Below, piece after piece: positions 1-7,892 of a stretch of 35,272 nucleotides of DNA. Within the stretch, counting starts at the first letter, position 1, and each line of letters opens with the position of its first letter. The position numbers and the translations under genes were made by a program. Source of the DNA: GCA-2729515 sp036336695 (GTDB lineage: Bacteria; Myxococcota_A; UBA9160; SMWR01). A model generated the notes under the pieces. The model made no database searches, was not told the origin of the DNA, and saw only the letters and a list, made by a program, of their open reading frames with translations. The stretch lies in assembly GCA_036336695.1 (NCBI GenBank), contig JAYZFQ010000107.1, positions 1 through 35,272 on the forward strand. The letters are read 5' to 3'.

Positions 1-1
1 C

Positions 2-211
2 ATCCAGATCGTGAAGGGCTGGATCGAGGGGGGCGAGGCGCGTGAAAGGGTCTACCACGTGGCCGGGGGCGTGCCGCGCTTTGCGGTGCGCGCGGCACGG
101 GACCCGGGAACTGCCGCGGTTCCCGGGACCGGGCTCCAACGGATCCAGGTCGTGAAGGGCTGGGTCGAAGACGGCAAGGCCCGCGAAAAAGTCTACGACG
201 TCGCCGGCGGC
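2..211 (+). repeat. In-frame tandem duplication inside the DUF3604 gene
   Basis: Codons at 2-70 encode IQIVKGWIEGGEAREⓇ-like text ending RVYHVAGG, and codons at 143-211 encode the matching IQVVKGWVEDGKARE ending KVYDVAGG. The offset is 141 bases, exactly 47 codons, so the frame is kept. The copies differ at several codons, so the duplication is not recent. The 24-residue linker (71-142) resembles neither copy. Confidence 0.85.
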
Positions 212-505
212 GAAAACGGTGCCAGCGTGGACACGGCGACGTGTGAACGCAAGGGCCAGGGAGCGGACCAGCTGTGCGCCGTGTGGCGCGACCCGGACTT
301 CGATGCGGGGGAGAACGCCTTCTACTATGCCCGCGTGCTCGAAAACCCGAGTTGTCGCTGGAGCCAGCAGCTCTGTGTCGAAGCGGGGGTCGCTTGCGCG
401 GACCCGGCGTCGATCACTCCCGGCTTCGAGGCCTGCTGCGCCCCGGAACACCGCCCGGTGATCCGGGAACGCGCCTGGACCTCGCCGATCTGGTACCAGC
501 CCTAG
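2..505 (+). CDS. DUF3604 family protein, C-terminal part (5' end outside window)
   Basis: The reading frame is open at the left edge and ends in TAG at 503-505, so only the last ~167 residues are present. The family is recognised from conserved C-terminal pieces: IQVVKGWVEDGKAREKVYDV, AVWRDPDFDAGENAFYYARV, NPSCRWS, and the terminal ERAWTSPIWY. DUF3604 proteins are usually large (about 600 residues or more) and often exported; their biochemical role is not settled. The Cys-containing stretch between RWSQQLC and EACCAPEH fits a cysteine-bearing subgroup of the family. Unusual: the VKGW segment occurs twice, 47 codons apart, separated by a low-similarity linker. The GTG at position 11 is an internal valine, not a start. 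A hairpin follows the stop by five bases. Family assignment is firm; function is unknown. Confidence 0.88.
   Translation: MQIVKGWIEGGEARERVYHVAGGVPRFAVRAARDPGTAAVPGTGLQRIQVVKGWVEDGKAREKVYDVAGGENGASVDTATCERKGQGADQLCAVWRDPDFDAGENAFYYARVLENPSCRWSQQLCVEAGVACADPASITPGFEACCAPEHRPVIRERAWTSPIWYQP
103..127. repeat. Inverted repeat in the linker between the duplicated segments
   Basis: CCCGGGAAC at 103-111 and GTTCCCGGG at 119-127 are perfect complements around a 7-base loop. It lies inside coding sequence, exactly in the linker between the two repeat copies, so it could be a trace of the rearrangement. It encodes the residues around DPGTAAVPGT. Confidence 0.7.
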
Positions 506-509
506 CGTT

Positions 510-535
510 CCGGGGCTTGCGGTTCTACGCCCCGG
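510..535 (+). terminator. Stem-loop after the DUF3604 gene, possible terminator
   Basis: CCGGGGC at 510-516 pairs with GCCCCGG at 529-535 around a 12-base loop. It starts five bases after the DUF3604 stop and is followed by GTTT. The T tract is short, so termination strength is uncertain. The stem overlaps the last codons of the converging gluconate-dehydrogenase-type subunit gene. Confidence 0.4.
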
Positions 536-962
536 GTTTCCGGTAGAGCGTGTCGCGGGCGCGCACCGGGTCGAGCAGGTCGAGGTCGCCGGTTTCGAGG
601 GGGTAGCCCTCGGGGTGGGGAGGTCGCGTTTCGAGTCCGAGGGCGGCGACGACCCGCGGGTCCTGGTAGTAGCCGCAGTAGCCGTGGAAGACGAGGCTTT
701 CCAGGAGTCCGGGTTGCTCGGCCGTCAGTGCGGTCAGCAGCGCGGTGCGGTCCTCGGGCGACGCAGTCGCGAAGTCGGCCGCGCCGCGTTCCGCTGCGCG
801 CTGGTCCAGGGTGGCGAGGCCCGACGCGATCATCGGGAGCGCATCCCCCAGTTTTTCCGTGACGTAACGCCCCACGCCGAGACTGCCCGCCCCGGGAAGC
901 GGCGGGTCCTCCCGCGCGGGGACGATCTCGTCGAGGACGCAGTCGAGGAGTGCTTCGTTCAT
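525..962 (-). CDS. Gluconate 2-dehydrogenase subunit 3 family protein
   Basis: A 145-residue protein beginning MNEALLDCVLDEIVPA, typical of the small (gamma-type) subunit found beside FAD-dependent GMC dehydrogenases. Further family-like pieces are LLESLVFHGYCGYYQDPRV and the C-terminal LLDPVRARDTLYRKPG. In known complexes this subunit accompanies the catalytic flavoprotein and helps its folding, export or stability. It starts 10 bases after the stop of the GMC gene and surely shares its mRNA. No Tat or Sec signal is visible, unlike many characterised members whose small subunit carries a Tat signal, so this pair may act in the cytoplasm. No cytochrome c subunit gene is adjacent. The last codons lie within a hairpin shared with the converging gene. 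Confidence 0.82.
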   Translation of the reverse strand: MNEALLDCVLDEIVPAREDPPLPGAGSLGVGRYVTEKLGDALPMIASGLATLDQRAAERGAADFATASPEDRTALLTALTAEQPGLLESLVFHGYCGYYQDPRVVAALGLETRPPHPEGYPLETGDLDLLDPVRARDTLYRKPGA

Positions 963-972
963 GGCAGTCCGC

Positions 973-2577
973 TCAGTCGAAGAGGTTGGAGAGGTTGTGC
1001 TTGATCCGGTCGGCCGTGTGGAGCGCCAGGGCCTGGATCGTGTTGGTCGGGTTCACGCCGCCCGAGGTGACGAAGACGCTGCCGTCGATGATGAAGAGGT
1101 TCTTGACGTCGTGGCAGCGGCCCCATTCGTTGACGACCGACGTCGCCGGGTTCGTGCCCATGCGGGCCGTTCCCATGAGGTGCCATCCCGCCGGCGGCAG
1201 CGGGGCCTCGGCGCGGGTTTCCTTGGCGCCCGCGGCCTCGAGTGCCTCGCTGCCCCGGGCCACGGCGTGCTCGAGCATGCGCTCGCTGTTCTCGCTGAGG
1301 CGGTAGGTGACCTTCGGGGCCGGAATTCCGTCGGCGTCGACCAGCTCGGGGTCGATCGTCACCCGGTTGTGCGCCTCGGGCAGGTCTTCGCAGATCACGA
1401 CCATGCCGGCCGTTCGATCCCAGATGTCCGCGAAGGCGGCATGGTGGTCGGCGCCCCAGGGAAGCCGGCCGCTCGACATGCCCCAGAGCGCAGTCGAGAT
1501 GGGACCCATGCCCCGCAGCATTTCGAAGGAGTAGCCGCGCACGAAACCGCGGGACGCATCGGTCTCGTAGAATTCCTGGCAGATGATCGAGCACCCGGTG
1601 GGTCCCTTGTAGCCCTCCAGGGGCTCCTCGAAGACCCCGGTCACCAGCGCGTAGGGGTGGAACATGAGGTTGCGCCCCACGAGCCCGCTCGAGTTCGCGA
1701 GTCCGTCGGGGAACTGCGACGAGCGCGAGTTCAGCAGCACGCGCGGGGTTCCGACGCCGTTGCAGGCAATGACCACGATCTCCGCTTTCTGGTGCCGTTC
1801 GCGCCCTTCCCCGTCGATGTAGATCGCTCCCGTGGCCATGCCGTCGTGCCCCACGGTGATTTCGCGCACACGACAGCGGGTCCGAAGCTCCACGCCTTCG
1901 CGCACCGCAGCCGGCCAGTAGGTGACGTCGGTGCTGCCCTTGGCACCCTGGGCGCAGCCCATGATGCAGGGGCCGAGATTGATGCAGGGGGCGCGGCCAG
2001 CGTGCTCCGCGGTGGCAATCGCACTGTCCGAAGGCCACCAATGCCAACCGAGCCGGTTGAAGCCCCGCGCCAGGGTCTCCCCCAGTTTTCCCAGGGGAAC
2101 CGGGGGGAGGGTCGGTTGCTTCGGCGGGTAGGCGGGATCGCCGGCGAGGCCAGCGACGCCCATCATGGTCGCGTTCAGGTCGTACCAGGGCTCGAGTGTC
2201 GCGTAGTCGATGGGCCAGTCGTCGGCGACGCCGTCGAGGCTGCGGACTCGGAAATCCGAGGGGTGCATGCGCGGAAAGTGTGCTGCGTAGAGGATCGTAC
2301 TGCCGCCGACGGCGTTGAAGTTGGAGATCTTGATCGGCGAGTCGTCGTCGTTGATCGGGTAGTCTTCGCGCCTTCCCCGCCCGTTCGGACTCAGCCCGAA
2401 GGCGCCGAAGCGATCCATCTCCCAGTCGCTGCGCGTCGTGGGGTACTCGGCCGGGTTCATCCAGTCGCCCTGTTCGAGGCAGACGATCCGCATCCGCGTC
2501 TCGGCGAGGCTCCACGCGAACGCGGCGCCCGCCGCGCCGGCGCCGATGATGAGTACGTCGACGGTGTCTTCGGACAT
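973..2577 (-). CDS. GMC family FAD-dependent oxidoreductase (catalytic subunit)
   Basis: About 534 residues. The N terminus carries the dinucleotide-binding motif VLIIGAGAAGAAFAWSL, followed by LEQGDW. The C terminus has the GMC signature HLMGTARMG with the catalytic His, FIIDGSVFVTSGGVNPTNT with the Asn partner, and ends in the helix that caps FAD. Family members oxidise alcohol groups on sugars, sterols or aliphatic alcohols; the substrate cannot be told here. The partner is the subunit-3 protein encoded 10 bases downstream, as in bacterial gluconate- or sorbitol-type dehydrogenases. ATG at 2577 is preferred because MSEDTVDVLIIG places the FAD motif at the usual distance; the frame stays open to a TTG at 2619. 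The CLC channel gene lies 58 bases upstream on the same strand and may be cotranscribed. Confidence 0.9.
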   Translation of the reverse strand: MSEDTVDVLIIGAGAAGAAFAWSLAETRMRIVCLEQGDWMNPAEYPTTRSDWEMDRFGAFGLSPNGRGRREDYPINDDDSPIKISNFNAVGGSTILYAAHFPRMHPSDFRVRSLDGVADDWPIDYATLEPWYDLNATMMGVAGLAGDPAYPPKQPTLPPVPLGKLGETLARGFNRLGWHWWPSDSAIATAEHAGRAPCINLGPCIMGCAQGAKGSTDVTYWPAAVREGVELRTRCRVREITVGHDGMATGAIYIDGEGRERHQKAEIVVIACNGVGTPRVLLNSRSSQFPDGLANSSGLVGRNLMFHPYALVTGVFEEPLEGYKGPTGCSIICQEFYETDASRGFVRGYSFEMLRGMGPISTALWGMSSGRLPWGADHHAAFADIWDRTAGMVVICEDLPEAHNRVTIDPELVDADGIPAPKVTYRLSENSERMLEHAVARGSEALEAAGAKETRAEAPLPPAGWHLMGTARMGTNPATSVVNEWGRCHDVKNLFIIDGSVFVTSGGVNPTNTIQALALHTADRIKHNLSNLFD

Positions 2578-2635
2578 CTCGGTGGCCCGAGTGTCCTCCA
2601 CACGCCGGTCTGTGTGCAACTGGTGTCTGGGTGGC

Positions 2636-4762
2636 TCAGCCCGAGGAAGGGGGCGCGGCGGCGCGGACCAGGAGCAGCACGTCGCCGCTCTCGAGCGGAC
2701 GGTCGGGGTCGGGCGGGTGGAAGACGGCGCCCGTCGCAGTCTGGATGGCGAGCACCTCGGCGCGGTGCCGACGCCGGAAATCGAGCTCGCGGAGCGAGCG
2801 TCCGATCTGGTCCCGGCGCACGGCGACGCGGTCCACGGCCCGGGTGTCTGCTGCCGAAAGGGCGCCGACGAGGTGAATGACTTCGCTCGAGGACACCAGG
2901 GCTGCGTGTTCCCGTGCGAAGCCGCTGCGCAGCGCTTCCATGCTGTGTTGCAGCGTCTGGAACACTGCGGTTCGACTCAACATGCCGAGGTAGCGCCCGT
3001 TCGGACGCCGGCTCACCACGGGCAGGGCCTCGGTCCCGTGGGTCTGGAAGAGGTGGACGGCTTCGTAGAGGGAATCTCGCGGTTCGAGCAGCGCCCTGGG
3101 CGGCACCGCGACGTCCGCAGCGATGACGACGCTCGGGACCTCCGACTCGTCGAGGGCCTGGGCGAGTTCGTCCATCGAGATCGTGCCGACCAGGTGATCC
3201 CCGTCGAGCACGGGCACGGCCGGGTGCGCGCCGGCGTCCAGGGAGCCGAGCACCGCGCCGAGGGGCGTGGCGGGGCGGGCCTCGGTGGGCCAGTGCCGGT
3301 CCATCACGTCCGAGACGCTCCGGCGTTCCAGCAGCGAGACCAGGGCGTCGCCGGCGTGGGCCGGTGAGTCTGCCGACGACCGGGTCTGGGCGTCGATGAG
3401 CCCGAACCGCGCGCCCACGCCGTAGGCCGTCATCGTGGTGAGCATGAGCGGCACGATGAGACCGAAGCTCTCGGTCATTTCCATCACCATCGCCATGGCC
3501 GCGATGGGCGTGCGCATGGCAGCGGCGAGAACGCCTGCCATGCCCACCGGGATCAGCGCCTGGCGCAGCGGTTCGTCGACGGCACCGGGCGTCGCGGCCG
3601 AGATTGCGGCGCCGACGGCGGCTCCCACGTAGCCCCCGATTGCGAGGCTGGGCCCCAGGACGCCGCCGGGGGCGCCGCTGCCGACGGTGCTGCCCGTTGC
3701 CAGGCACTTGGCGAGCGCGATGACCAGCAGCAGACCCGCCCACGGCAGCCAGTCCACCGATGCGCCGGCAGCGCCGAAGAAAGTGCCGTCGAACGTGGCC
3801 TGCACGACGCGGTACTCGCCGTCCATCACCTGGGGAAGCAGGCACGCGATGGCGCCGGTGCCGAGTCCGCCGATTCCCGGTCGCAGCCCGCTGGGAACGA
3901 ACGTGAGACGGGAAAAGAACCGCTCCCCGTGGCGCAGGCAAAGGGAGAAGAAGATCGCGACCAGTCCGCAGGCGATACCGAGCAGAACGTAGAGCGGCAA
4001 CTCTGCCGCCCCGCCGAACTCGAGACCGTCGGCGTGCTGGAGGACCCGATCGCCACGGCCAGCGACCTGGGAAAAGGTCGTGTACCCCACCGCCGATGCG
4101 ACGAAGGCCGAGACGAGGGAGGACCCTTCGAACTCCGGCCGTCGGTACAACACGCTCGTGGCGAACAGTGCGCCTCCGAGCGGGCAACTGAAAATCGCGC
4201 CGACGGCGGCGGCGCAACCGGCGACGAGGAGCACGCGACGTTCCCGGGGCGTGATGCCGAAGAAGCCACCCAGGCTCGACCCGATCGCGGCGCCGAGGGC
4301 GGCCGAGGGTCCTTCCGGCCCGGCCGACCCGCCGCTTGCGATCGTGCCGATCGAGGCGCCGGCCTTTACCCCCGCGCTTCGGAGGCTGAGCCGACCGTCT
4401 TCGCGGTGGAACGCGTGAACCATCGCGTCGGTGCCCTGGCCGCCGACCCTTCCGACGAGGAGTCGCACCACGAGCCCAGCGACCACCGCACCGGCCGCGG
4501 GCAGCAGGAGGAGGACCCAGGAAAAGCGGAGCGTTTCCGAGCCGCCGAGGTCCGAGACACGCCCGACGAGGTGTTCGGAACCCTGGTGGAGGCCCCAGGC
4601 CAACGCGAACGCGGCGAGACCGGCAACGACTCCCACAACAACGGCGAGGGATACGGTCCGCGCCCAGCGGACTCCCGGTCGCTGGCTCGATGCGAGGCTG
4701 GCGGCGCGCGAGGTCAGTGCCTCTCGGTCAGGCGCCCGACGTCGATGACGCGGCCGATCCAT
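2636..4762 (-). CDS. CLC-type chloride channel/transporter with CBS pair and TrkA-C-like tail
   Basis: A 708-residue integral membrane protein. The CLC core (about residues 30-450) has many hydrophobic helices. SAGPEGPSAALGAAIGS matches the GxEGP selectivity motif with its gating glutamate, and GSGAPGGVLGPSLAIGG matches the second anion-binding motif. Two CBS repeats follow (around SVSDVMDRHWP and PPRALLEPRDSLYEAV), normally adenine-nucleotide-sensing. The last ~70 residues (VAVRRDQIGRSLRELDF to DVLLLVRAA) look like a TrkA-C/RCK-C ligand-binding domain. The family moves chloride, often in exchange for protons. Presence of the gating glutamate favours exchange rather than a pure channel. The gene lies 51 bases downstream of thrS on the same strand. 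The start ATG at 4762 has only a weak AAGG immediately before it. Confidence 0.92.
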   Translation of the reverse strand: MDRPRHRRRAPDREALTSRAASLASSQRPGVRWARTVSLAVVVGVVAGLAAFALAWGLHQGSEHLVGRVSDLGGSETLRFSWVLLLLPAAGAVVAGLVVRLLVGRVGGQGTDAMVHAFHREDGRLSLRSAGVKAGASIGTIASGGSAGPEGPSAALGAAIGSSLGGFFGITPRERRVLLVAGCAAAVGAIFSCPLGGALFATSVLYRRPEFEGSSLVSAFVASAVGYTTFSQVAGRGDRVLQHADGLEFGGAAELPLYVLLGIACGLVAIFFSLCLRHGERFFSRLTFVPSGLRPGIGGLGTGAIACLLPQVMDGEYRVVQATFDGTFFGAAGASVDWLPWAGLLLVIALAKCLATGSTVGSGAPGGVLGPSLAIGGYVGAAVGAAISAATPGAVDEPLRQALIPVGMAGVLAAAMRTPIAAMAMVMEMTESFGLIVPLMLTTMTAYGVGARFGLIDAQTRSSADSPAHAGDALVSLLERRSVSDVMDRHWPTEARPATPLGAVLGSLDAGAHPAVPVLDGDHLVGTISMDELAQALDESEVPSVVIAADVAVPPRALLEPRDSLYEAVHLFQTHGTEALPVVSRRPNGRYLGMLSRTAVFQTLQHSMEALRSGFAREHAALVSSSEVIHLVGALSAADTRAVDRVAVRRDQIGRSLRELDFRRRHRAEVLAIQTATGAVFHPPDPDRPLESGDVLLLVRAAAPPSSG

Positions 4763-4813
4763 GCCTTCATCCAGGACTCCGTCTCGGAAAACGAGTGATG
4801 GAACAAAGGGGTC

Positions 4814-6790
4814 TCAAGCGTGGGCCGTTTCCTCGGCCAGCAGGGCGAGGAAAGCGTCCAGGGACATTTCGTCGAGTTCGCCACGATCGTGGCTGCGCGG
4901 GCTCACGGTTCCGCTTTCGGTCTCCCGTTCCCCCACGACGATGACGTACGGGATCTTCTGGAGGCTTGCTTCGCGGATCTTGTAACTGACGCGGTCGTCT
5001 TTGAGGTTCACTTCCGAGCGCAGTCCGGCGTCGAGCAGTTTTTCGTGGACCCCGCGGGCATAGTCGACGAATTTCGCCGACACCGGGATCACGAGGACCT
5101 GCACGGGTGCAAGCCACGTCGGGAAGCGCCCCCCGTAGTGTTCGATCAGGATGCCGAGGAAACGTTCGACACTTCCATAGCAGGCGCGGTGGATCATGAC
5201 CGGGGTGTGCTTCTGTCCGTCGGCCCCGATGTAGGTGCAGCCGAAACGATCGGGCATGGAAAAGTCGAGCTGGATCGTGCCGCACTGCCAGGATCGCTTG
5301 AGGACGTCGCGGATGTGGAAGTCGATCTTCGGGCCGTAGAAAGCGCCGTCTCCTTCGTTCACCTGGTACGCGATTCCGTCGGCGTCGAGCGCTTCGCGCA
5401 GGGCGCTTTCGGCCCGTTCCCAGATCTCATCGGTTCCGATGCTCTTCTCCGGCCGCGTCGAGAGTTCGATGCGCACGTCCTCGAGTTCGAAGCGCGCGTA
5501 GACCTCCTTGAAGAACGCGATCAGCATGCCGATTTCCGCGCCGAGCTGGTCCGGCGTGCAGAAGTGGTGGGCGTCGTCCTGGGTGAAGGCCTGCACCCGG
5601 AACAAGCCGTGGCGCACTCCCGAAAGCTCGCGCCGGTGGACGAGGCCCATCTCGGAAAATCGCAGCGGAAACTCGTTGTGGCTGTGGTTTCGATGCTTGT
5701 AGACGAGAACGTGCCCGGGACAGTTCATCGGCTTCACGGCCATGGGGCGCTGTTCTTCCACGTTGTCGTGGATCGACTCGGGATGTTCCGGGTCGCGAAG
5801 CTTCAGCTTCGTGAAGAACATGTTCTCCATGTAGTTGTCGTAGTGTCCCGACACGTGCCAGAGTTTTTCCGACAGCACTAGCGGAGTCTTGAGTTCGTGG
5901 TAGCCGCGGCGTCGCAGCAGGCCGCGCATGGTGTCGACGAGCAGGTTGAAGACCAGCGCTCCCTTGGCGTGGAAGAAGGGGAACCCGGGCGCCTCTTCCT
6001 CGAAGTGGAAGAGGTCGAGTTGCTCGCCGAGAACACGATGATCGCGCTTGCGCGCTTCTTCGAGCAGCCGCAGGTGTTCCTTGAGTTCGTCCTTGCCGAA
6101 GAAGGCCGTGCCGTAGATCCGGACCAGTTGTTCCCGATCCGCGTCGGCGCGCCAGTAGGCGCCGGAGACGGCCGTCAGTTTCACGTGCTTGAGCCAGCCG
6201 GTGTTCGGAACGTGCGGCCCGCGGCACAGGTCGACGAAGTCGCCGTGGCGGTAGAGCGTGATCTCTTCCCCCCGTGACTCGATGTCGTCGACGAGCTCAC
6301 GTTTGAACGGGTTGTCGCCGCCGTCGATGGCCCGGTAGCGGACGAAGGCTTCGTCCGCGTCCTTCTCTCGAACGGCGCAGCGCTCGAAGGCGTGGGCTTC
6401 CTTGGCCACGCGCTTCATCTCCGTTTCGATGGCGGGAAAATCTTCCGGGGTGATCGTTCCCTCGGGCATGTAGATGTCGTAGTAGAAGCCGTCTTCCACC
6501 ACCGGGCCGATCGTGAGCTGGGCCTTGGGGAAGACGCGCAGGATGGCGTCGGCCATGAGGTGGGCCGCGGAGTGGCGCAGCACTTCGAGGGCTTCGGAAT
6601 CGCGCTTGGTGAGCAGGCGGATGTCCGCGCCGTCTTCGAGCGGGAGGGAGAGATCCCGAATAGCGCCGTTCACGACGGCCGCGACCGCCGCCTTGGCCAG
6701 GCCCGGCCCGATCTGCGCCGCGAGGTCGGCGGCGCTGGCCCCCGCCTCGAGTTCTCGAGAACTGCCGTCGGGCAGGTGTACCTGGATCAT
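4814..6790 (-). CDS. thrS: Threonyl-tRNA synthetase
   Basis: A complete 658-residue class II synthetase that charges tRNA-Thr. Order: N-terminal TGS domain (IQVHLPDGSSREL, residues 1-60); editing domain with HSAAH (H73, H77) and CRGPH (C189, H193); catalytic core with zinc ligands C357 in MNCPGH, H408 in QDDAHHFC, and the His of VMIHRACYGSVERF; C-terminal anticodon-binding domain (APVQVLVIPVS to IPYVIVVGERE). All editing and zinc residues are present. ATG at 6790 is chosen because AAGGAG lies seven bases upstream and the TGS domain begins at once; the frame extends to 6877 without family similarity. In many bacteria thrS is followed by infC-rpmI-rplT; here a CLC channel gene follows instead. 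The leader can form two hairpins resembling the arrangement of the E. coli thrS operator (see separate entry). Confidence 0.97.
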   Translation of the reverse strand: MIQVHLPDGSSRELEAGASAADLAAQIGPGLAKAAVAAVVNGAIRDLSLPLEDGADIRLLTKRDSEALEVLRHSAAHLMADAILRVFPKAQLTIGPVVEDGFYYDIYMPEGTITPEDFPAIETEMKRVAKEAHAFERCAVREKDADEAFVRYRAIDGGDNPFKRELVDDIESRGEEITLYRHGDFVDLCRGPHVPNTGWLKHVKLTAVSGAYWRADADREQLVRIYGTAFFGKDELKEHLRLLEEARKRDHRVLGEQLDLFHFEEEAPGFPFFHAKGALVFNLLVDTMRGLLRRRGYHELKTPLVLSEKLWHVSGHYDNYMENMFFTKLKLRDPEHPESIHDNVEEQRPMAVKPMNCPGHVLVYKHRNHSHNEFPLRFSEMGLVHRRELSGVRHGLFRVQAFTQDDAHHFCTPDQLGAEIGMLIAFFKEVYARFELEDVRIELSTRPEKSIGTDEIWERAESALREALDADGIAYQVNEGDGAFYGPKIDFHIRDVLKRSWQCGTIQLDFSMPDRFGCTYIGADGQKHTPVMIHRACYGSVERFLGILIEHYGGRFPTWLAPVQVLVIPVSAKFVDYARGVHEKLLDAGLRSEVNLKDDRVSYKIREASLQKIPYVIVVGERETESGTVSPRSHDRGELDEMSLDAFLALLAEETAHA

Positions 6791-6806
6791 GAAGCGCTCC
6801 TTCGCG

Positions 6807-6859
6807 GGACGGCTACCGCCCGTCCTCGCTGGTGGCGCGACGGCTACTCCCGCCGCGCC
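6807..6859 (-). promoter_or_regulatory. Two-hairpin thrS leader, possible ThrRS autoregulatory operator
   Basis: Read on the minus strand, GGCGCG/CGCGCC (6859-6854 with 6839-6834) forms an upstream hairpin. After an 8-base linker, GGACGG/CCGTCC (6825-6820 with 6812-6807) forms a second hairpin with the seven-base loop GCGGTAG, and CGCG then AAGGAG follows. Loop positions 3-5 read GGU, the anticodon of tRNA-Thr(GGU), in the place an anticodon would occupy. In E. coli, ThrRS represses its own translation by binding an anticodon-like hairpin just 5' of the ribosome site, with a second stem-loop upstream. The loop lacks the U33 of real tRNAs, and GC-rich DNA forms short hairpins by chance, so function is inferred. 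Confidence 0.35.
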
Positions 6860-6867
6860 GCGCAACC

Positions 6868-6873
6868 AGTATG
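6868..6873 (-). promoter_or_regulatory. -10-like hexamer for thrS
   Basis: CATACT on the minus strand. Transcription starting about seven bases downstream would begin at the foot of the upstream leader hairpin and give a leader of roughly 70 bases. No convincing -35 hexamer is visible. Confidence 0.3.
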
Positions 6874-6961
6874 TCATGCCTCGAGCAGGGTCGCCGCTTG
6901 CCGAAGGCCGGCGCGTCTCCGCTTCGAACGGGGCCGCAACGCGCGAGCAGTGTGCCCGTGG

Positions 6962-6967
6962 TAGCCT
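6962..6967 (+). promoter_or_regulatory. -10-like hexamer for the luciferase-like oxidoreductase gene
   Basis: TAGCCT, 23 bases before the ATG at 6991, with GAGGAGG in between as ribosome site. No clear -35 element. The hexamer lies in the ~200-base gap between thrS and this gene; the rest of the gap holds the thrS leader and a short direct repeat of GACGGCTAC (6808 and 6839). Confidence 0.3.
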
Positions 6968-6990
6968 GCGTGCCCGCGAGGAGGAATCCC

Positions 6991-7878
6991 ATGAAGCTCG
7001 GAGCCATTTTCCCCACCCCCGAGATCGGCAACGACCCGGCCGCCGTTCGCGACTGGGCCCAGGCCGCGGAAGGGCTCGGTTACGACCACATCATCACTTA
7101 CGACCACGTGCTCGGCGCCGTGCACGAGGGCCGCGAACCGGCGCTCATGGGGCCGTACACCGAGCGTGACCCCTTCCACGAGCCCTTCGTCCTGTTCGGC
7201 TACCTGGCCGGCCAGACCTCGCGCATCGAACTCGCGACGGGGGTCCTCATCCTGACCCAGCGCCAGACGGCGCTCGTCGCCAAGCAGGCCGCGGAAGTCG
7301 ACGTGCTCTCCGGGGGCCGGATGGTGCTCGGTGTCGGGACCGGGTGGAACTGGGTCGAGTACGACGCCCTCGGCATGGCGTACGGCGATCGGGGCAAGCG
7401 GCTCGACGAGCAGGTGGACCTGTTGCGCCAGCTCTGGCGGGAACCGGTCATCGACTTCCGCGGGGAGTTCCACCGCATCGATCGTGCCGGCATCCTGCCG
7501 CAACCCGCCCGGCGCATCCCGATCCTGTTCGGCGGGTTTTCCGAGGTGGCGTTGCGCCGCGCCGCCCGACTCGGCGACGGGTTCCTGTTCGGTTCGACGC
7601 CGAAGCGGATGGAAACGCTGCAGAAGTCGCTCCTGCAACACCTGGAGCGCGAAGGCCGCAAGCCGGCCGATTTTCGCTGCGATGCGGTGGTCGACTTCAG
7701 CCAGGGGCCGGATGCCTGGCGCGAGGAATTCGAATGCTGGCAGGGACTCGGGGGGACGAGCCTCAGCCTGCGCGCCATGGACACGGCGTCCGAGGCTGTC
7801 GGTCACGAGCACGTCGGCTACAAGGGGCTGGGCGCCTACATCGACGCCCTGGAGCAGTTCCGCGACGCCGTCCGCTGA
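6991..7878 (+). CDS. LLM-class F420-dependent oxidoreductase (luciferase-like)
   Basis: A 295-residue TIM-barrel flavin/deazaflavin enzyme. Family pieces: GAIFPTPEIGNDPAAVRDWA, IITYDHVLG, IELATGVLILTQRQTALVAKQ, GGRMVLGVGTGWNWVEYDALG, and PILFGGFSEVALRRAARLGDGF. The spacing and motifs resemble the TIGR03619-like subgroup annotated as probable F420-dependent (the Rv2161c type). F420 versus FMN use cannot be decided from sequence alone. ATG at 6991 has an excellent GAGGAGG eight bases upstream; the open frame reaches further back but shows no similarity there. It stands alone, divergent from thrS and convergent with the transglycosylase gene 14 bases downstream. A second member of the family is encoded at 29881-30756. 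Confidence 0.9.
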   Translation: MKLGAIFPTPEIGNDPAAVRDWAQAAEGLGYDHIITYDHVLGAVHEGREPALMGPYTERDPFHEPFVLFGYLAGQTSRIELATGVLILTQRQTALVAKQAAEVDVLSGGRMVLGVGTGWNWVEYDALGMAYGDRGKRLDEQVDLLRQLWREPVIDFRGEFHRIDRAGILPQPARRIPILFGGFSEVALRRAARLGDGFLFGSTPKRMETLQKSLLQHLEREGRKPADFRCDAVVDFSQGPDAWREEFECWQGLGGTSLSLRAMDTASEAVGHEHVGYKGLGAYIDALEQFRDAVR

Positions 7879-7892
7879 ATCCGCGCCGGAAA

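Noticed and set aside
6808..6847. Direct repeat GACGGCTAC at 6808 and 6839 as a regulator site
   Set aside because: Both copies fall within the two thrS leader hairpins, so the leader structure explains them without a separate protein site.
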